The notes under the pieces are model-generated. The model was not told the origin of the DNA. It ran no database searches and saw only the letters and a program-made list of their open reading frames with translations. A stretch of DNA of 38,398 nt, from NCBI GenBank assembly GCA_022683945.1, contig JAJHSH010000038.1, positions 1-38,398 on the forward strand. Reading direction: 5' to 3'. A program made the translations under genes and the position numbers. Shown here piece after piece: positions 15,716 through 23,504 of the stretch (position 1 is the first letter of the stretch; every line of letters begins with the position of its first letter). The stretch is from Candidatus Acetothermia bacterium. Its GTDB lineage: Bacteria > Bipolaricaulota > Bipolaricaulia > RBG-16-55-9 > DRXL01.

Positions 15716-15947
15716 CTTTCAGTTCTTCCCAAGTCACATACTCTCTTCGTCGGATTTGGGTGAAACCTTTCTCAACTAACTTTTCTTCGTCCGGTGTCAG
15801 AAGATCACCAGCGTCTACCGGCTTTAACACGAGTTTATCTTTGGTGCACTTGATTTCAACGCAGTCGCCCTCGTGCAGCCTCAGCTTCTCGAAGACGCTC
15901 TTCGGGATCGTGACTTGGCGCTTGGCTCGAACCTTCACGATGGGCAT
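15699..15947 (-). CDS. AbrB/MazE-type antitoxin
   Basis: Encodes 82 residues from ATG 15945-15947, with AGGAGGG about 7 nt upstream. The N-terminal 48 residues are an AbrB/SpoVT DNA-binding hairpin (VKVRAKRQVTIPKSVFEKLRLHEGDCVEI). The acidic C-terminal part (LLTPDEEKLVEKGF, VTWEELKDELDL) would wrap the toxin. It is the first gene of a three-gene operon with the RelE-like toxin and the AbrB-like membrane protein, and would repress the operon. A TATAAT occurs upstream on the minus strand (complement of 15978-15983). Confidence 0.85.
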   Translation of the reverse strand: MPIVKVRAKRQVTIPKSVFEKLRLHEGDCVEIKCTKDKLVLKPVDAGDLLTPDEEKLVEKGFTQIRRREYVTWEELKDELDL

Positions 15948-16029
15948 GAATTTCCCTCCTCGGACATTATTAGTTTATTATAATGGCGACCAAAGTCAAA
16001 CTCATGGCCAAGTAACAAGGGGGAGTCAC

Positions 16030-16506
16030 ATGCGCAAAGTCGGGTTCGTTATATTACTGGGGCTGATTGTCGGGTTGAGTTGGAATTGCGAGGCCGAAGC
16101 GCGCCTGGTCGGAGCCGGCGGCGGCGGACTGATCGACGCCAGCGGGAATCTGGGGCTGGGAAGCACGGTCGTGCCCTTCGCGAGACTTTCGGTGGGGCTC
16201 TTTGTCTTGGGGCTTGATATAGATTTATGGCATCTGGGGAATGCGCTGGAGTTCGTCCCGGCGTTGACGGCGAGACTGCCGGCGCTCTTCGTCCCCAACG
16301 TCGAATTTTATTTCGCCGTCGCACCGCTGCTCTTTCAGATCGCGCCGACCTTCCAAGTTGATTTGCAGTCCGTAGTGCGCTGGGGCGCAGGCGCTGGCTT
16401 TGGCTTGATCTATATCTTTGGCGAGATGATGCTCTTAGCCGACTGGGGGCCGCCGTTGCAGTGGTTGGGGCCGGGAGTGGCTCTGGGAGCACAGATCGGC
16501 TTCTGA
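16030..16506 (+). CDS. small secreted, probably barrel-like protein
   Basis: Encodes 158 residues from ATG 16030, with AAGGGGGAG just upstream. A signal peptide (VGFVILLGLIVGLSWNCEAEA) is followed by alternating hydrophobic strands rich in Gly (LVGAGGGGLIDASGN, LSVGLFVLGLDIDLW, YFAVAPLLFQIAP, WGAGAGFGLIYIFGEMML, VALGAQIGF). A terminal Phe after alternating residues is the usual C-terminal signature of outer-membrane beta-barrels. No named family is recognised. A lipoprotein gene follows 42 nt downstream on the same strand. Confidence 0.72.
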   Translation: MRKVGFVILLGLIVGLSWNCEAEARLVGAGGGGLIDASGNLGLGSTVVPFARLSVGLFVLGLDIDLWHLGNALEFVPALTARLPALFVPNVEFYFAVAPLLFQIAPTFQVDLQSVVRWGAGAGFGLIYIFGEMMLLADWGPPLQWLGPGVALGAQIGF

Positions 16507-16548
16507 GCGTTGCTCCTCAGGTTCTCCATCGGTTAGAATAGGAACGCT

Positions 16549-17844
16549 ATGAAGAACGGAATACTCATCTCATTGGTGTCCATCTCGCTTTTTTTCTCTG
16601 GCTGTTCGCCATCGAGCCGAGCAGACAGCGATTCCGAGAGAGCGAAATTACAAGAGCAGATACACGGTTTGGTCAATCAGATCAGCGCGCTCAACCGCGA
16701 GAACGAGCGCTTGCGAAGCCAAAACCAAGAGCTGGCGCAACAAGTCTCAGCGCAGTATTCTACCGAAAAAGAAGACGATATGATCGCGACGCGCAAGAGC
16801 GCCCAACTGCAAGCCGAAAACGAGCGCCTGACGGAGGAGCAGAACAAACTCGTTCAGCAATTGGCGCAGTTGCAAGAACAGCTAGCGGAGCGCGAGGGAG
16901 AGCGCGAAGATCTCTTGCGCAATCTGGAGACGTTGCGCGGGACTTTTGTCAAGGAGCTCGCGCCCCTGCAAGAGGAGAACGAGCGGTTGCGCCAAGAGCA
17001 GGCGCAGTTGAAAGAAAAATTAGAGAGAGATTCAAGAACCGTGACTGCGCTCTCTTCGCAGGAGTTAGCAGAGCGCGCGCGGGCGTTGCAGAGAGAACTG
17101 CAAGATCTTCAGAGTGAAGTCTTGCGACGCAAGATCGAAGAGTTTCGCCAGAGCGCTCAGCAGACGGCTACCTGCGCGGAGGTGCAAGCCGAGAGCCTTT
17201 CGCAGTGTCTAGAGCAGCAGGTCGCGCTGGCGGTCGAGCTGACCAAGCGCGGGAGCGTGACGCGGGCTGTGACAATCTATGAACAGATACTGAAAGATTA
17301 TCCCGAATTGGCCCTGAGTCTCTCGCGGGTCGCGCACCCTGTCACGTCGGCTGAAGTTGCGTGGGAGTTGGGCTTGTTGCGCGAGTCCATCGCGCGTTCG
17401 ACGATCAGCGATCTCACGGAGCAGATCGCCACGCGATTGGGCATCTGGCAGACGTATCTAGAACGATACCCCGATTCGCCCTATACGGATGACGCGCTCT
17501 GGAGGCTTGCTTTTCTCTATTCCAACAGCTTTCGCTGGAGCGGAGCTAATTACGCCCATTACGATCCGACAAGAGCGCTCGAGAGCCTTAAGAAGACTTT
17601 GGAGCTTTCACAGATTGAGACGACAGATCGCCTGAGCGATCTCTGGCGTGGGGTGGCGACGACGCGCGCGCTCACGCGGGCCTATCTCTTAGAGATGCTG
17701 GCACGCGGCTACGAGATCGCGTTGCGAGACTGTCAGGGAGCGCTCGCTTGGTATGAGAGGGCGCTGGCCGAGACAGCCGACGAGCAGAAGAAGACAGACC
17801 TCACGGCGACGGTGCTCGCTCTGAGAGAGAGTTGTGGGAATTAG
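16549..17844 (+). CDS. lipoprotein with coiled coil and TPR-like repeats
   Basis: Encodes 431 residues from ATG 16549 (AGGA 6 nt upstream). The N-terminus ends in a lipobox-like LFFSGC, so C19 would be lipid-modified. Residues about 30-205 form a long Glu/Gln/Leu-rich coiled coil. After a segment with two Cys (residues about 208 and 218) come TPR-like helices (KRGSVTRAVTIYEQILKDYPELA, TYLERYPDSPYTDDALWRLAFLY) reminiscent of YbgF/CpoB-type envelope proteins. It is probably a periplasmic scaffold facing the cell wall, perhaps working with the small secreted protein before it. No precise function can be given. Confidence 0.78.
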   Translation: MKNGILISLVSISLFFSGCSPSSRADSDSERAKLQEQIHGLVNQISALNRENERLRSQNQELAQQVSAQYSTEKEDDMIATRKSAQLQAENERLTEEQNKLVQQLAQLQEQLAEREGEREDLLRNLETLRGTFVKELAPLQEENERLRQEQAQLKEKLERDSRTVTALSSQELAERARALQRELQDLQSEVLRRKIEEFRQSAQQTATCAEVQAESLSQCLEQQVALAVELTKRGSVTRAVTIYEQILKDYPELALSLSRVAHPVTSAEVAWELGLLRESIARSTISDLTEQIATRLGIWQTYLERYPDSPYTDDALWRLAFLYSNSFRWSGANYAHYDPTRALESLKKTLELSQIETTDRLSDLWRGVATTRALTRAYLLEMLARGYEIALRDCQGALAWYERALAETADEQKKTDLTATVLALRESCGN

Positions 17845-17862
17845 GGGTAGTTCGCGAGCTAC

Positions 17863-18204
17863 TTATAGTCGCAGAGCGCGGCGAACAGCGTTCTCGATCT
17901 CTGCCAGTTTGTTCGGGGTTAGCTGGCCCAAAGGAGCTTGTCCTAGATGCTTTTTTTCAATCGTCGTCACTTGGTCGCACTTAGCCCAACTGTGCTCTTT
18001 CAATCCACCTTCGCCTGCGGGTAACTCCACCCGTGTAGGGAAAGCGCGTCGTTTTACAGTTGTGATGGGTACAACGGTCACGTCGCGAGCGAAACGATTG
18101 AGCCAATTGGCTGATAAAATCACGCAGGGGCGTTGCTTGCGTTCTCCAGAGATGCGCACGAGCCAGACTTCCCCGCGTTGCAGCTGCGGGCTAATCAGAG
18201 CCAC
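17863..18204 (-). CDS. mazF: MazF/PemK-family toxin
   Basis: Encodes 113 residues, an endoribonuclease toxin of the MazF fold. Visible motifs are QLQRGEVWLVRI (RGEVW is the family hallmark), QRPCVILSANWLNRF, VTVVPITTVKRRAFPTRVELP, the CDQVTTIEKKHLGQ segment and a LGQLTPNKLAEIENAVRRAL helix. Length is typical. It overlaps the antitoxin gene by 14 nt and ends 19 nt from the convergent lipoprotein gene. Confidence 0.92.
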   Translation of the reverse strand: MALISPQLQRGEVWLVRISGERKQRPCVILSANWLNRFARDVTVVPITTVKRRAFPTRVELPAGEGGLKEHSWAKCDQVTTIEKKHLGQAPLGQLTPNKLAEIENAVRRALRL

Positions 18205-18445
18205 GTGCGAGGACCTCCGTGCTCAGTTTCTGCCATGCGCGTCGCTCGTCGGCTTCTGTTGGCATTTCAGGCTCAGCGAAGAACTTCTCAGCCAGATTGG
18301 CCAACTCTTCTTCTTCGCAACAGCGCATGTGTTCTTGAAGAATATGTTCGAGAGCCGCACTACGGCTCAGCCTGCGACGACGGGCGAGTTCGTCGAGAAA
18401 TCTGACACTGTGAGGGTCTAACGTGAGCGTTACGCGAGTTTTCAT
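18191..18445 (-). CDS. ribbon-helix-helix antitoxin of the MazF pair
   Basis: Encodes 84 residues from ATG 18443-18445, chosen because AGGAGG lies 6 nt upstream; the frame extends eight codons further without a ribosome site. The start KTRVTLTLDPHSVRFLDELARRRRLSRSAALEHIL is a ribbon-helix-helix DNA-binding domain, and the acidic rest (EEELANLAEKFFAEPEMPTEADERRAWQKL) should bind the toxin. It precedes and overlaps mazF. Confidence 0.88.
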   Translation of the reverse strand: MKTRVTLTLDPHSVRFLDELARRRRLSRSAALEHILQEHMRCCEEEELANLAEKFFAEPEMPTEADERRAWQKLSTEVLARGSD

Positions 18446-18483
18446 CTCGTGCCTCCTACGGGAGATCATATACTAACTCTTAC

Positions 18484-18513
18484 TTGCAATCAAGCTCTCT
18501 AAGAGCCTATAAT
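18484..18513 (+). promoter_or_regulatory. promoter in front of the methyltransferase remnant
   Basis: TTGCAA (18484-18489), 18 bp, TATAAT (18508-18513), then 9 nt to ATG 18523; no Shine-Dalgarno. The promoter is intact although the gene is broken. Confidence 0.5.
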
Positions 18514-18522
18514 ACAGAAGTT

Positions 18523-18795
18523 ATGACCAACACCCTCTACTACGGCGACAACTTGGAGATTCTGCGCAAGCATATCTCCGACGAGAGCGTTGATCTCATC
18601 TATCTCGAACCTCCCTTCAACAGCAATCGCGATTATAACGTGATCTTCAAAGAAGCGACGGGTGAAGAGTCCGAAGCGCAGCTTCGGGCGTTCAGCGATT
18701 CCTGGCACTGGACAACAAAGACACAAGAGGCGAATGAGTACTCAGATTATTCTGGCATGATCGTAGGAATGACGTGGCGTTCATGCTTGCGATAG
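18523..18795 (+). pseudogene. truncated site-specific DNA methyltransferase (N-terminal remnant)
   Basis: The first 75 or so codons match the N-terminus of type III-like/beta-class DNA methyltransferases: TNTLYYGDNLEILRKHI, SVDLIYLEPPFNSNRDYNV and EAQLRAFSDSWHW. Intact relatives continue for several hundred residues and have DPPF where this has EPPF, a change in the catalytic motif IV. From about 18730 the frame continues only because it runs across the 3' end of the opposite-strand vapC gene, and it stops at 18795. It is a decay product, probably from an event that brought in vapBC. Confidence 0.75.
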
Positions 18796-19163
18796 ACTCT
18801 GAAATCGCTGTCAAGCGTCAAGACCACACCACGCTCGTCGAGTTCGGCCATGCGAACCAAGCAGGCGTCAGTCAGCGAGACGCCAATATCTTCATACCTT
18901 GCCAAGAGCTTTTTGATAGCCATTACCTCGTCCTCTAAACGAAAGGAAATCTTCACCAATTCCCGATGGACAAGCTCGAGCACGGTTTCACTGCCGCTTG
19001 CATACGTCGCCAACAGAAAGCAAGCCTCTGAGATCACCCCTTCACACGTGTACAAAGGAGGCTCCAGTTGAGCCAATTGTTCTGCAGCCCACCGATGGTA
19101 GCGATCTCGTTTATTGAGAAAAGCAACCAGAGGCCCAGTGTCAAGGATCACGCGGGAGGTCAT
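18747..19163 (-). CDS. vapC: VapC-type PIN-domain toxin
   Basis: Encodes 138 residues. This is a PIN-domain RNase with the conserved acidic residues in place: D8 (VILDTGPLVAFLN), E46 (ISEACFL), D99 (SLTDACLVRMAE) and D118/D120 (VLTLDSDFRVYR). VapC toxins cleave tRNA or rRNA. The start overlaps the antitoxin stop by 4 nt. The 3' end runs into the methyltransferase remnant. Confidence 0.93.
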   Translation of the reverse strand: MTSRVILDTGPLVAFLNKRDRYHRWAAEQLAQLEPPLYTCEGVISEACFLLATYASGSETVLELVHRELVKISFRLEDEVMAIKKLLARYEDIGVSLTDACLVRMAELDERGVVLTLDSDFRVYRKHERHVIPTIMPE

Positions 19164-19393
19164 TGCCCATACCCACGGAAATACTTTTGGTTGAACGAGA
19201 GGTCCTTGGGCCCTTCGATAGAGCCGGCAAGGTCATGGGCAAGAGCGAGGAACGAGCTTGTTGAATCGCTTTGGGTGAGAAACTGAGCAAGGGCTTCGCG
19301 GACAACAGCAGATTTGCTGGCTTTCCGTTGACGCGCGACTTCTCGGAGCTTGGCGTTCAGTGCTTCGGGGACTTTCAGCGACAACGTTGGCAC
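19160..19393 (-). CDS. ribbon-helix-helix antitoxin of the VapC pair
   Basis: Encodes 77 residues from GTG 19391-19393, with AGGTGAT about 8 nt upstream. The N-terminal PTLSLKVPEALNAKLREVARQRKASKSAVVREALAQFL is a CopG/MetJ-type ribbon-helix-helix; the tail (SIEGPKDLSFNQKYFRGYGQ) probably blocks the toxin. It overlaps vapC by 4 nt and diverges from the ABC exporter gene 50 bp away. Confidence 0.87.
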   Translation of the reverse strand: MPTLSLKVPEALNAKLREVARQRKASKSAVVREALAQFLTQSDSTSSFLALAHDLAGSIEGPKDLSFNQKYFRGYGQ

Positions 19394-19443
19394 AGGCTAT
19401 CACCTGCGTAATATAATTCTGTCAATATTGTACTACGCGCGTT

Positions 19444-21240
19444 ATGTCAGATCAAGTTGACGCCTTCTCTCAGCCACGTTACAATCTCTGCGCTACCATG
19501 CGTGGCATCTTTCACTATCTCTGGATCTATAGAGTTCGCATTCTCTTAGGGCTGTTCGCGCTTCTTATCGTTGACGGCGCTCAGCTCGTTGTGCCCTTGA
19601 TCATCCGCGCCGTTATAGATGAATTGGCTACCAAGGGCACGGCACAACTGCTGCTCTACGCAGGCTATGTCGTGGGAATCGCGCTCGTGGTCGCGGTCTT
19701 TCGCTACTTTTGGCGCTACTTTATCTTCGGGGCCTCGCGCATGATCCGTCGGGATCTGCGCGACCGGCTCTATGCGCACTTGCTCAAACTTTCTGCTCAT
19801 TTCTTCACCAATACCAAGACGGGCGATCTGATGGCCCACGCGACCAACGACGTTGAAGCGGTGCAGTTCGCCTGCGGCATGGGCATCTTAGCGTTGGCCG
19901 ACGCGATTATTATGGTCTCGTTCTCGCTCTTGGCCATGCTCTCGATCAGCTGGGAGATGGTGCTCTATGCGTTCATTCCCTTGCCCATTGTCACTGTTTT
20001 TGTAGTCGTCGTCGGGCGGATGATCCACAAGCGCTTTATCTCCGTCCAAGAAGCTTTCTCGGTCTTAACGGAGAAAGTTCGTGAGGTGCTCTCCGGGGTG
20101 CGCATTATTAAGAGTTTCGCTCAAGAAGAGGGTTTTGCTCGTGATTTCGAGAGATCGAATCGGCTCTATCTGGAGAAGAATATGCGCTTGGTGAAGATCT
20201 CGGGCTTCTTCGACCCGATGATCGCGCTGCTTGCGGGGCTTTCCAGCGCCATTGTCTTATGGATCGGCGGGCAGAAAGTGATCATGGGATCTATCAGTCT
20301 GGGCGACTTCGTCGCGTTCACTTCTTACTTGGGAATGCTGACGTGGCCGATGATGGCTCTGGGCTTTGTGATTAACTTGATGCAGCGCGGCGCGGCTTCT
20401 ATGGAGCGCATCGAGAAGATTCTCCAGACCCAGCCTGAGATCGTTGACGTACCCCATGCGCAACCCTTCCCCAAGAGAGCATCGCTAGAGTGTCGGCACT
20501 TGACCTTCGCTTATCCCGCGAGCGAGCCAAGCACCAACGGGCATCGCCCGGTGCTGAAAGATCTCTCTTTTCAGATCGAAGAGGGACAGACGCTGGGGAT
20601 CGTCGGCTTGACCGGCTCCGGCAAGAGTACGCTGGTTCACTTGCTCTTGCGCGTCTTCGAGCCGCCGCCGGGCACGCTCTTTATTGGCGACTCCGATGTG
20701 CGCCAGATTCGCTTGGATGCGCTGCGCGAAGCGCTCGCGCTCGTCCCGCAAGACCCCTTCTTGTTCTCGGCGACGATCCGTGAGAATATCGCTTTCGGTA
20801 GCCCTAAAACCAGCGAAGCTCAGATTATCGCCGCGGCGCAGCGCGCCGGTATCTACGAAGAGATTCTAGAGTTTCCCAACGGCTTAGATACGATCGTGGG
20901 CGAGCGCGGCGTCAGTCTCTCAGGGGGCCAGAAGCAGCGCGTGGCCATCGCGCGGGCGCTCCTGCTCGACCCCAAAATTTTGATCTTAGACGACGCGCTC
21001 TCGGCGGTAGACGCCGAAAAAGAAGAAGAGATCTTGCGCAATTTGCAGGACGTGCTTCAATCGCGTACTTCAGTGATTATCGCTCATCGCATCTCGGCGG
21101 TGCAGCAAGCTGATCTGATCTTGGTGCTCGATCACGGGCGGATCGTTGAGCGCGGGCGTCACGAAGAACTCTTGGCGCTGGACGGCATCTACGCGCGGCT
21201 CTATGAATTACAACGAGCAGAGGAGGCGGCGAGAACGTAA
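19444..21240 (+). CDS. ABC exporter half, degenerate ATP-site subunit (BmrC-like)
   Basis: Encodes 598 residues from ATG 19444 (ATG 19498, residue 19, is an alternative; neither has a clear ribosome site). Six membrane helices occupy about residues 25-320, and the ATPase the rest: Walker A GLTGSGKST (about 387-395), Q-loop LVPQDPFLFSATIRENIAFG, signature LSGGQKQRVAIARAL, Walker B ILILDDALSAVD near 515 and switch His IIAHRIS. The residue after Walker B is Asp instead of the catalytic Glu, so its ATP site should not hydrolyse efficiently. Together with the next gene it forms a heterodimeric multidrug- or lipid-type exporter like BmrCD, LmrCD or TM287/288. An intergenic palindrome separates the two genes. 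Confidence 0.92.
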   Translation: MSDQVDAFSQPRYNLCATMRGIFHYLWIYRVRILLGLFALLIVDGAQLVVPLIIRAVIDELATKGTAQLLLYAGYVVGIALVVAVFRYFWRYFIFGASRMIRRDLRDRLYAHLLKLSAHFFTNTKTGDLMAHATNDVEAVQFACGMGILALADAIIMVSFSLLAMLSISWEMVLYAFIPLPIVTVFVVVVGRMIHKRFISVQEAFSVLTEKVREVLSGVRIIKSFAQEEGFARDFERSNRLYLEKNMRLVKISGFFDPMIALLAGLSSAIVLWIGGQKVIMGSISLGDFVAFTSYLGMLTWPMMALGFVINLMQRGAASMERIEKILQTQPEIVDVPHAQPFPKRASLECRHLTFAYPASEPSTNGHRPVLKDLSFQIEEGQTLGIVGLTGSGKSTLVHLLLRVFEPPPGTLFIGDSDVRQIRLDALREALALVPQDPFLFSATIRENIAFGSPKTSEAQIIAAAQRAGIYEEILEFPNGLDTIVGERGVSLSGGQKQRVAIARALLLDPKILILDDALSAVDAEKEEEILRNLQDVLQSRTSVIIAHRISAVQQADLILVLDHGRIVERGRHEELLALDGIYARLYELQRAEEAART

Positions 21241-21257
21241 CTTTCTCAGCCATCCTC

Positions 21258-21313
21258 CCTACCCTCACCCTGCGCCCTCTCCCTGTGAGGGAGAGGGATG
21301 GGGGTGAGGGTCG
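21258..21313. repeat. GGGAGAGGG-family element (copy 5)
   Basis: Outer arms ACCCTCACCC (21261-21270) / GGGTGAGGGT (21302-21311), inner arms CCCTCTCCCT (21275-21284) / AGGGAGAGGG (21288-21297). The arms are identical to copy 2, which is inside a gene. It fills most of the 97-bp gap between the two exporter genes. Confidence 0.88.
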
Positions 21314-21337
21314 AAGATGGGTTGAGAGAGAGCTCTT

Positions 21338-23437
21338 ATGAATTATCACTGGGAAGAAGAGAAGTTAGGGGCAGCGTATGACTCGGCGCTCATGCGCCGG
21401 CTGCTCACCTATGTCAGACCCTATCGCAAGCTCTTTGCCCTCTGTCTGGTGTTGATTCTCTTCATCACGGCCTTCGAGCTAGCCATGCCCTATATCACCA
21501 AGATCGCCATTGATCGCTTTATTCTCTTGCCTCACGGGATCGTGCGCCTGCCCGACGCCGACCCGCTCGCCCAAAACGTGCTCGACCGTCATCGGCCTCT
21601 CTATCTGGAAGGCGATCAGTATCTCATAGATGTCACGGCGCTAGACCAGATCACGCGCACCGAGTTAGAGACCAAAAGATGGCTGGACAGAGAGCGCTAC
21701 GCGCTGGTGGAGGAGCGCGATCCCAAACTCTATGAGATCGTGCAGAGAAATCTCGCTCTCTTCAAGCAGCGCGGCGCGGCGTGGCTCATCAGTCAGACCA
21801 ATTTGAGAAAGCTCTCTCTCACTGATCTCTTGGCGCTGCGCGCTCCCCAGATCGAAGGGCTCCATCTTCTGGCTATTCTTTTTGTAGCGATTTTGCTCTT
21901 AAGACTCTTAGTGAGCTTCGCTCAAGTTTATATTTTACAGTTGAGCGGGCAGCGCATTATGAAAGATATGCGCATGCAGATCTTTGAGCACCTGATGAGG
22001 CTGCCTACCAAGTTCTTCGACAAAAATCCTGTGGGGCGTCTCGTCACCCGCGCCAGCAACGACGTCTCGGCCATCAACGAAATGTACGCTTCTGTGCTGG
22101 TCTATCTCTTCAAAGATATTTTTTTGGTGATCGGTATCTTTGGGATTATGCTCCAACTGAATTGGCGGTTGGGGCTGTTGATGTTGGTGCTGGCGCCTCT
22201 AATCGCTTATGCGACCTGGGAGTTCCGCAAGCGCGCCCGCGACGCCTATCGCGACTTTCGCAGAAAATTGGCCAAGCTCAATGCCTATCTGCAAGAGTCG
22301 CTCTCCGGCATGCGTATCATTCAGATCTTTGCCCAAGAGCGGCGCAGTTATGAGACGTTCCATAGCATCAACCAAGAAGAGTACGAAGCCAATATGCGTC
22401 AACTGATGATCTTTGCTGTTTTTCAGCCGATTATTCACTTGATGAGCGCGCTGGCTGTGGGTCTGGTTATCTGGTACGGAGGCTGGGGGGTCATCGACGG
22501 GGGTCTTACGTTGGGGGCGCTGGTAGCGTTCTTGAGCTATGTGGAAATGCTCTTCGCGCCTATTAGAGACCTCGCTGAGAAGTATAATATTTTGCAAGGC
22601 GCGATGGCCTCGGCCGAGAGAATTTTTCTCTTGCTGGATGAGAAACCCGAAGACCGAGGGCGGGGGCGCGCTCTCTCTGACTTTCGTGGCGCGGTGGAGT
22701 TTCGCAATGTCTGGTTCGCCTATCAGAACGAAGACTGGGTGCTGCGCGGACTCTCGTTCAGAATCGAGCCGGGCGAGCGCGTCGCGATCGTCGGCCCCAC
22801 CGGCTCCGGGAAGACGACCATTATTGGACTCTTAGCTCGACTCTACGATATTCAGAAGGGGCAGATACTCTTAGACGGCACAGACATTCGTGAGCTGGAT
22901 TTGCAGTTTTTGCGCTCGCAGATGGCCGTCGTCTTGCAAGATGTCTTTCTCTTCTCCGGGGACATTTTGGGAAATATTCGATTACAGAGCGACGGGATCT
23001 CCCGCGAGCGCGCCATAGAAGCCGCCAAGTTCGTTCAAGCAGATCGGTTCATCGAGAGGCTCTCCAATGGCTATGATGCCGAAGTGCAGGAGCGCGGCGC
23101 GACTCTTTCTGTCGGACAGCGGCAGCTTTTAGCCTTTGCGCGGGCCGTGGCCTTCGATCCCAAGATTTTGATTTTAGATGAAGCCACAGCCAATATTGAC
23201 TCTCAGACCGAGAGCCTCATCCAAGAGTCTTTGGAGAAGATCCTGCGCGGACGAACCTCTGTTACTATCGCCCATCGCCTCTCGACTATCCGCGAGTCTG
23301 ATAAGATCTTGGTCTTGCACAAAGGCCAACTGATTGAACAGGGCACGCACCAAGAGCTTCTGGAGCGCAAGGGGCTCTATCACGCGCTCTACACCTTGCA
23401 GTTTGCCGAAGAAGAAGCCACTCAGATGAAGAGCTGA
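21338..23437 (+). CDS. ABC exporter half with extracellular insert (BmrD-like)
   Basis: Encodes 699 residues; GAGAGAGAG precedes ATG 21338. The ATPase part has Walker A GPTGSGKTT (near 485), VVLQDVFLFSGDILGNIRL, Walker B ILILDEATANID with the catalytic Glu, and IAHRLS. The signature reads LSVGQRQ instead of LSGGQ. In heterodimeric exporters that altered signature completes the site made by the partner's Walker motifs, so both deviations fall in the same degenerate site. Between the first and second helices there is an extra soluble segment (about residues 65-175) as in BmrD, expected outside the membrane. The stop codon TGA lies inside a GAGCTGACAG repeat, so the last residues come from it. 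Confidence 0.93.
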   Translation: MNYHWEEEKLGAAYDSALMRRLLTYVRPYRKLFALCLVLILFITAFELAMPYITKIAIDRFILLPHGIVRLPDADPLAQNVLDRHRPLYLEGDQYLIDVTALDQITRTELETKRWLDRERYALVEERDPKLYEIVQRNLALFKQRGAAWLISQTNLRKLSLTDLLALRAPQIEGLHLLAILFVAILLLRLLVSFAQVYILQLSGQRIMKDMRMQIFEHLMRLPTKFFDKNPVGRLVTRASNDVSAINEMYASVLVYLFKDIFLVIGIFGIMLQLNWRLGLLMLVLAPLIAYATWEFRKRARDAYRDFRRKLAKLNAYLQESLSGMRIIQIFAQERRSYETFHSINQEEYEANMRQLMIFAVFQPIIHLMSALAVGLVIWYGGWGVIDGGLTLGALVAFLSYVEMLFAPIRDLAEKYNILQGAMASAERIFLLLDEKPEDRGRGRALSDFRGAVEFRNVWFAYQNEDWVLRGLSFRIEPGERVAIVGPTGSGKTTIIGLLARLYDIQKGQILLDGTDIRELDLQFLRSQMAVVLQDVFLFSGDILGNIRLQSDGISRERAIEAAKFVQADRFIERLSNGYDAEVQERGATLSVGQRQLLAFARAVAFDPKILILDEATANIDSQTESLIQESLEKILRGRTSVTIAHRLSTIRESDKILVLHKGQLIEQGTHQELLERKGLYHALYTLQFAEEEATQMKS

Positions 23438-23502
23438 CAGCTGATTTCTTTCGCCGAATCTGCTTGATCTGTTACCCGCGGGCAAAGATCACTGTGGTCG
23501 AG
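23431..23502. repeat. GAGCTGACAG-family repeat (copy C1)
   Basis: Begins GAGCTGACAGCTGATTTC (23431-23448), overlapping the exporter stop codon, and ends with a 23-bp block (23480-23502) that is present as an exact reverse complement at 29008-29030. The middle differs between copies. It fills the gap to the convergent EamA gene. Confidence 0.8.
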
Positions 23503-23504
23503 TA

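Noticed and set aside
15628..16029. Extension of the small secreted protein to 292 codons
   Set aside because: It would cover the divergent antitoxin gene; the ATG at 16030 has a strong ribosome site and a signal peptide.
21258..21313. Palindrome between the two exporter genes as a terminator
   Set aside because: No U tract follows, the same element occurs inside a gene at 9511-9573, and the two exporter halves must be expressed together.
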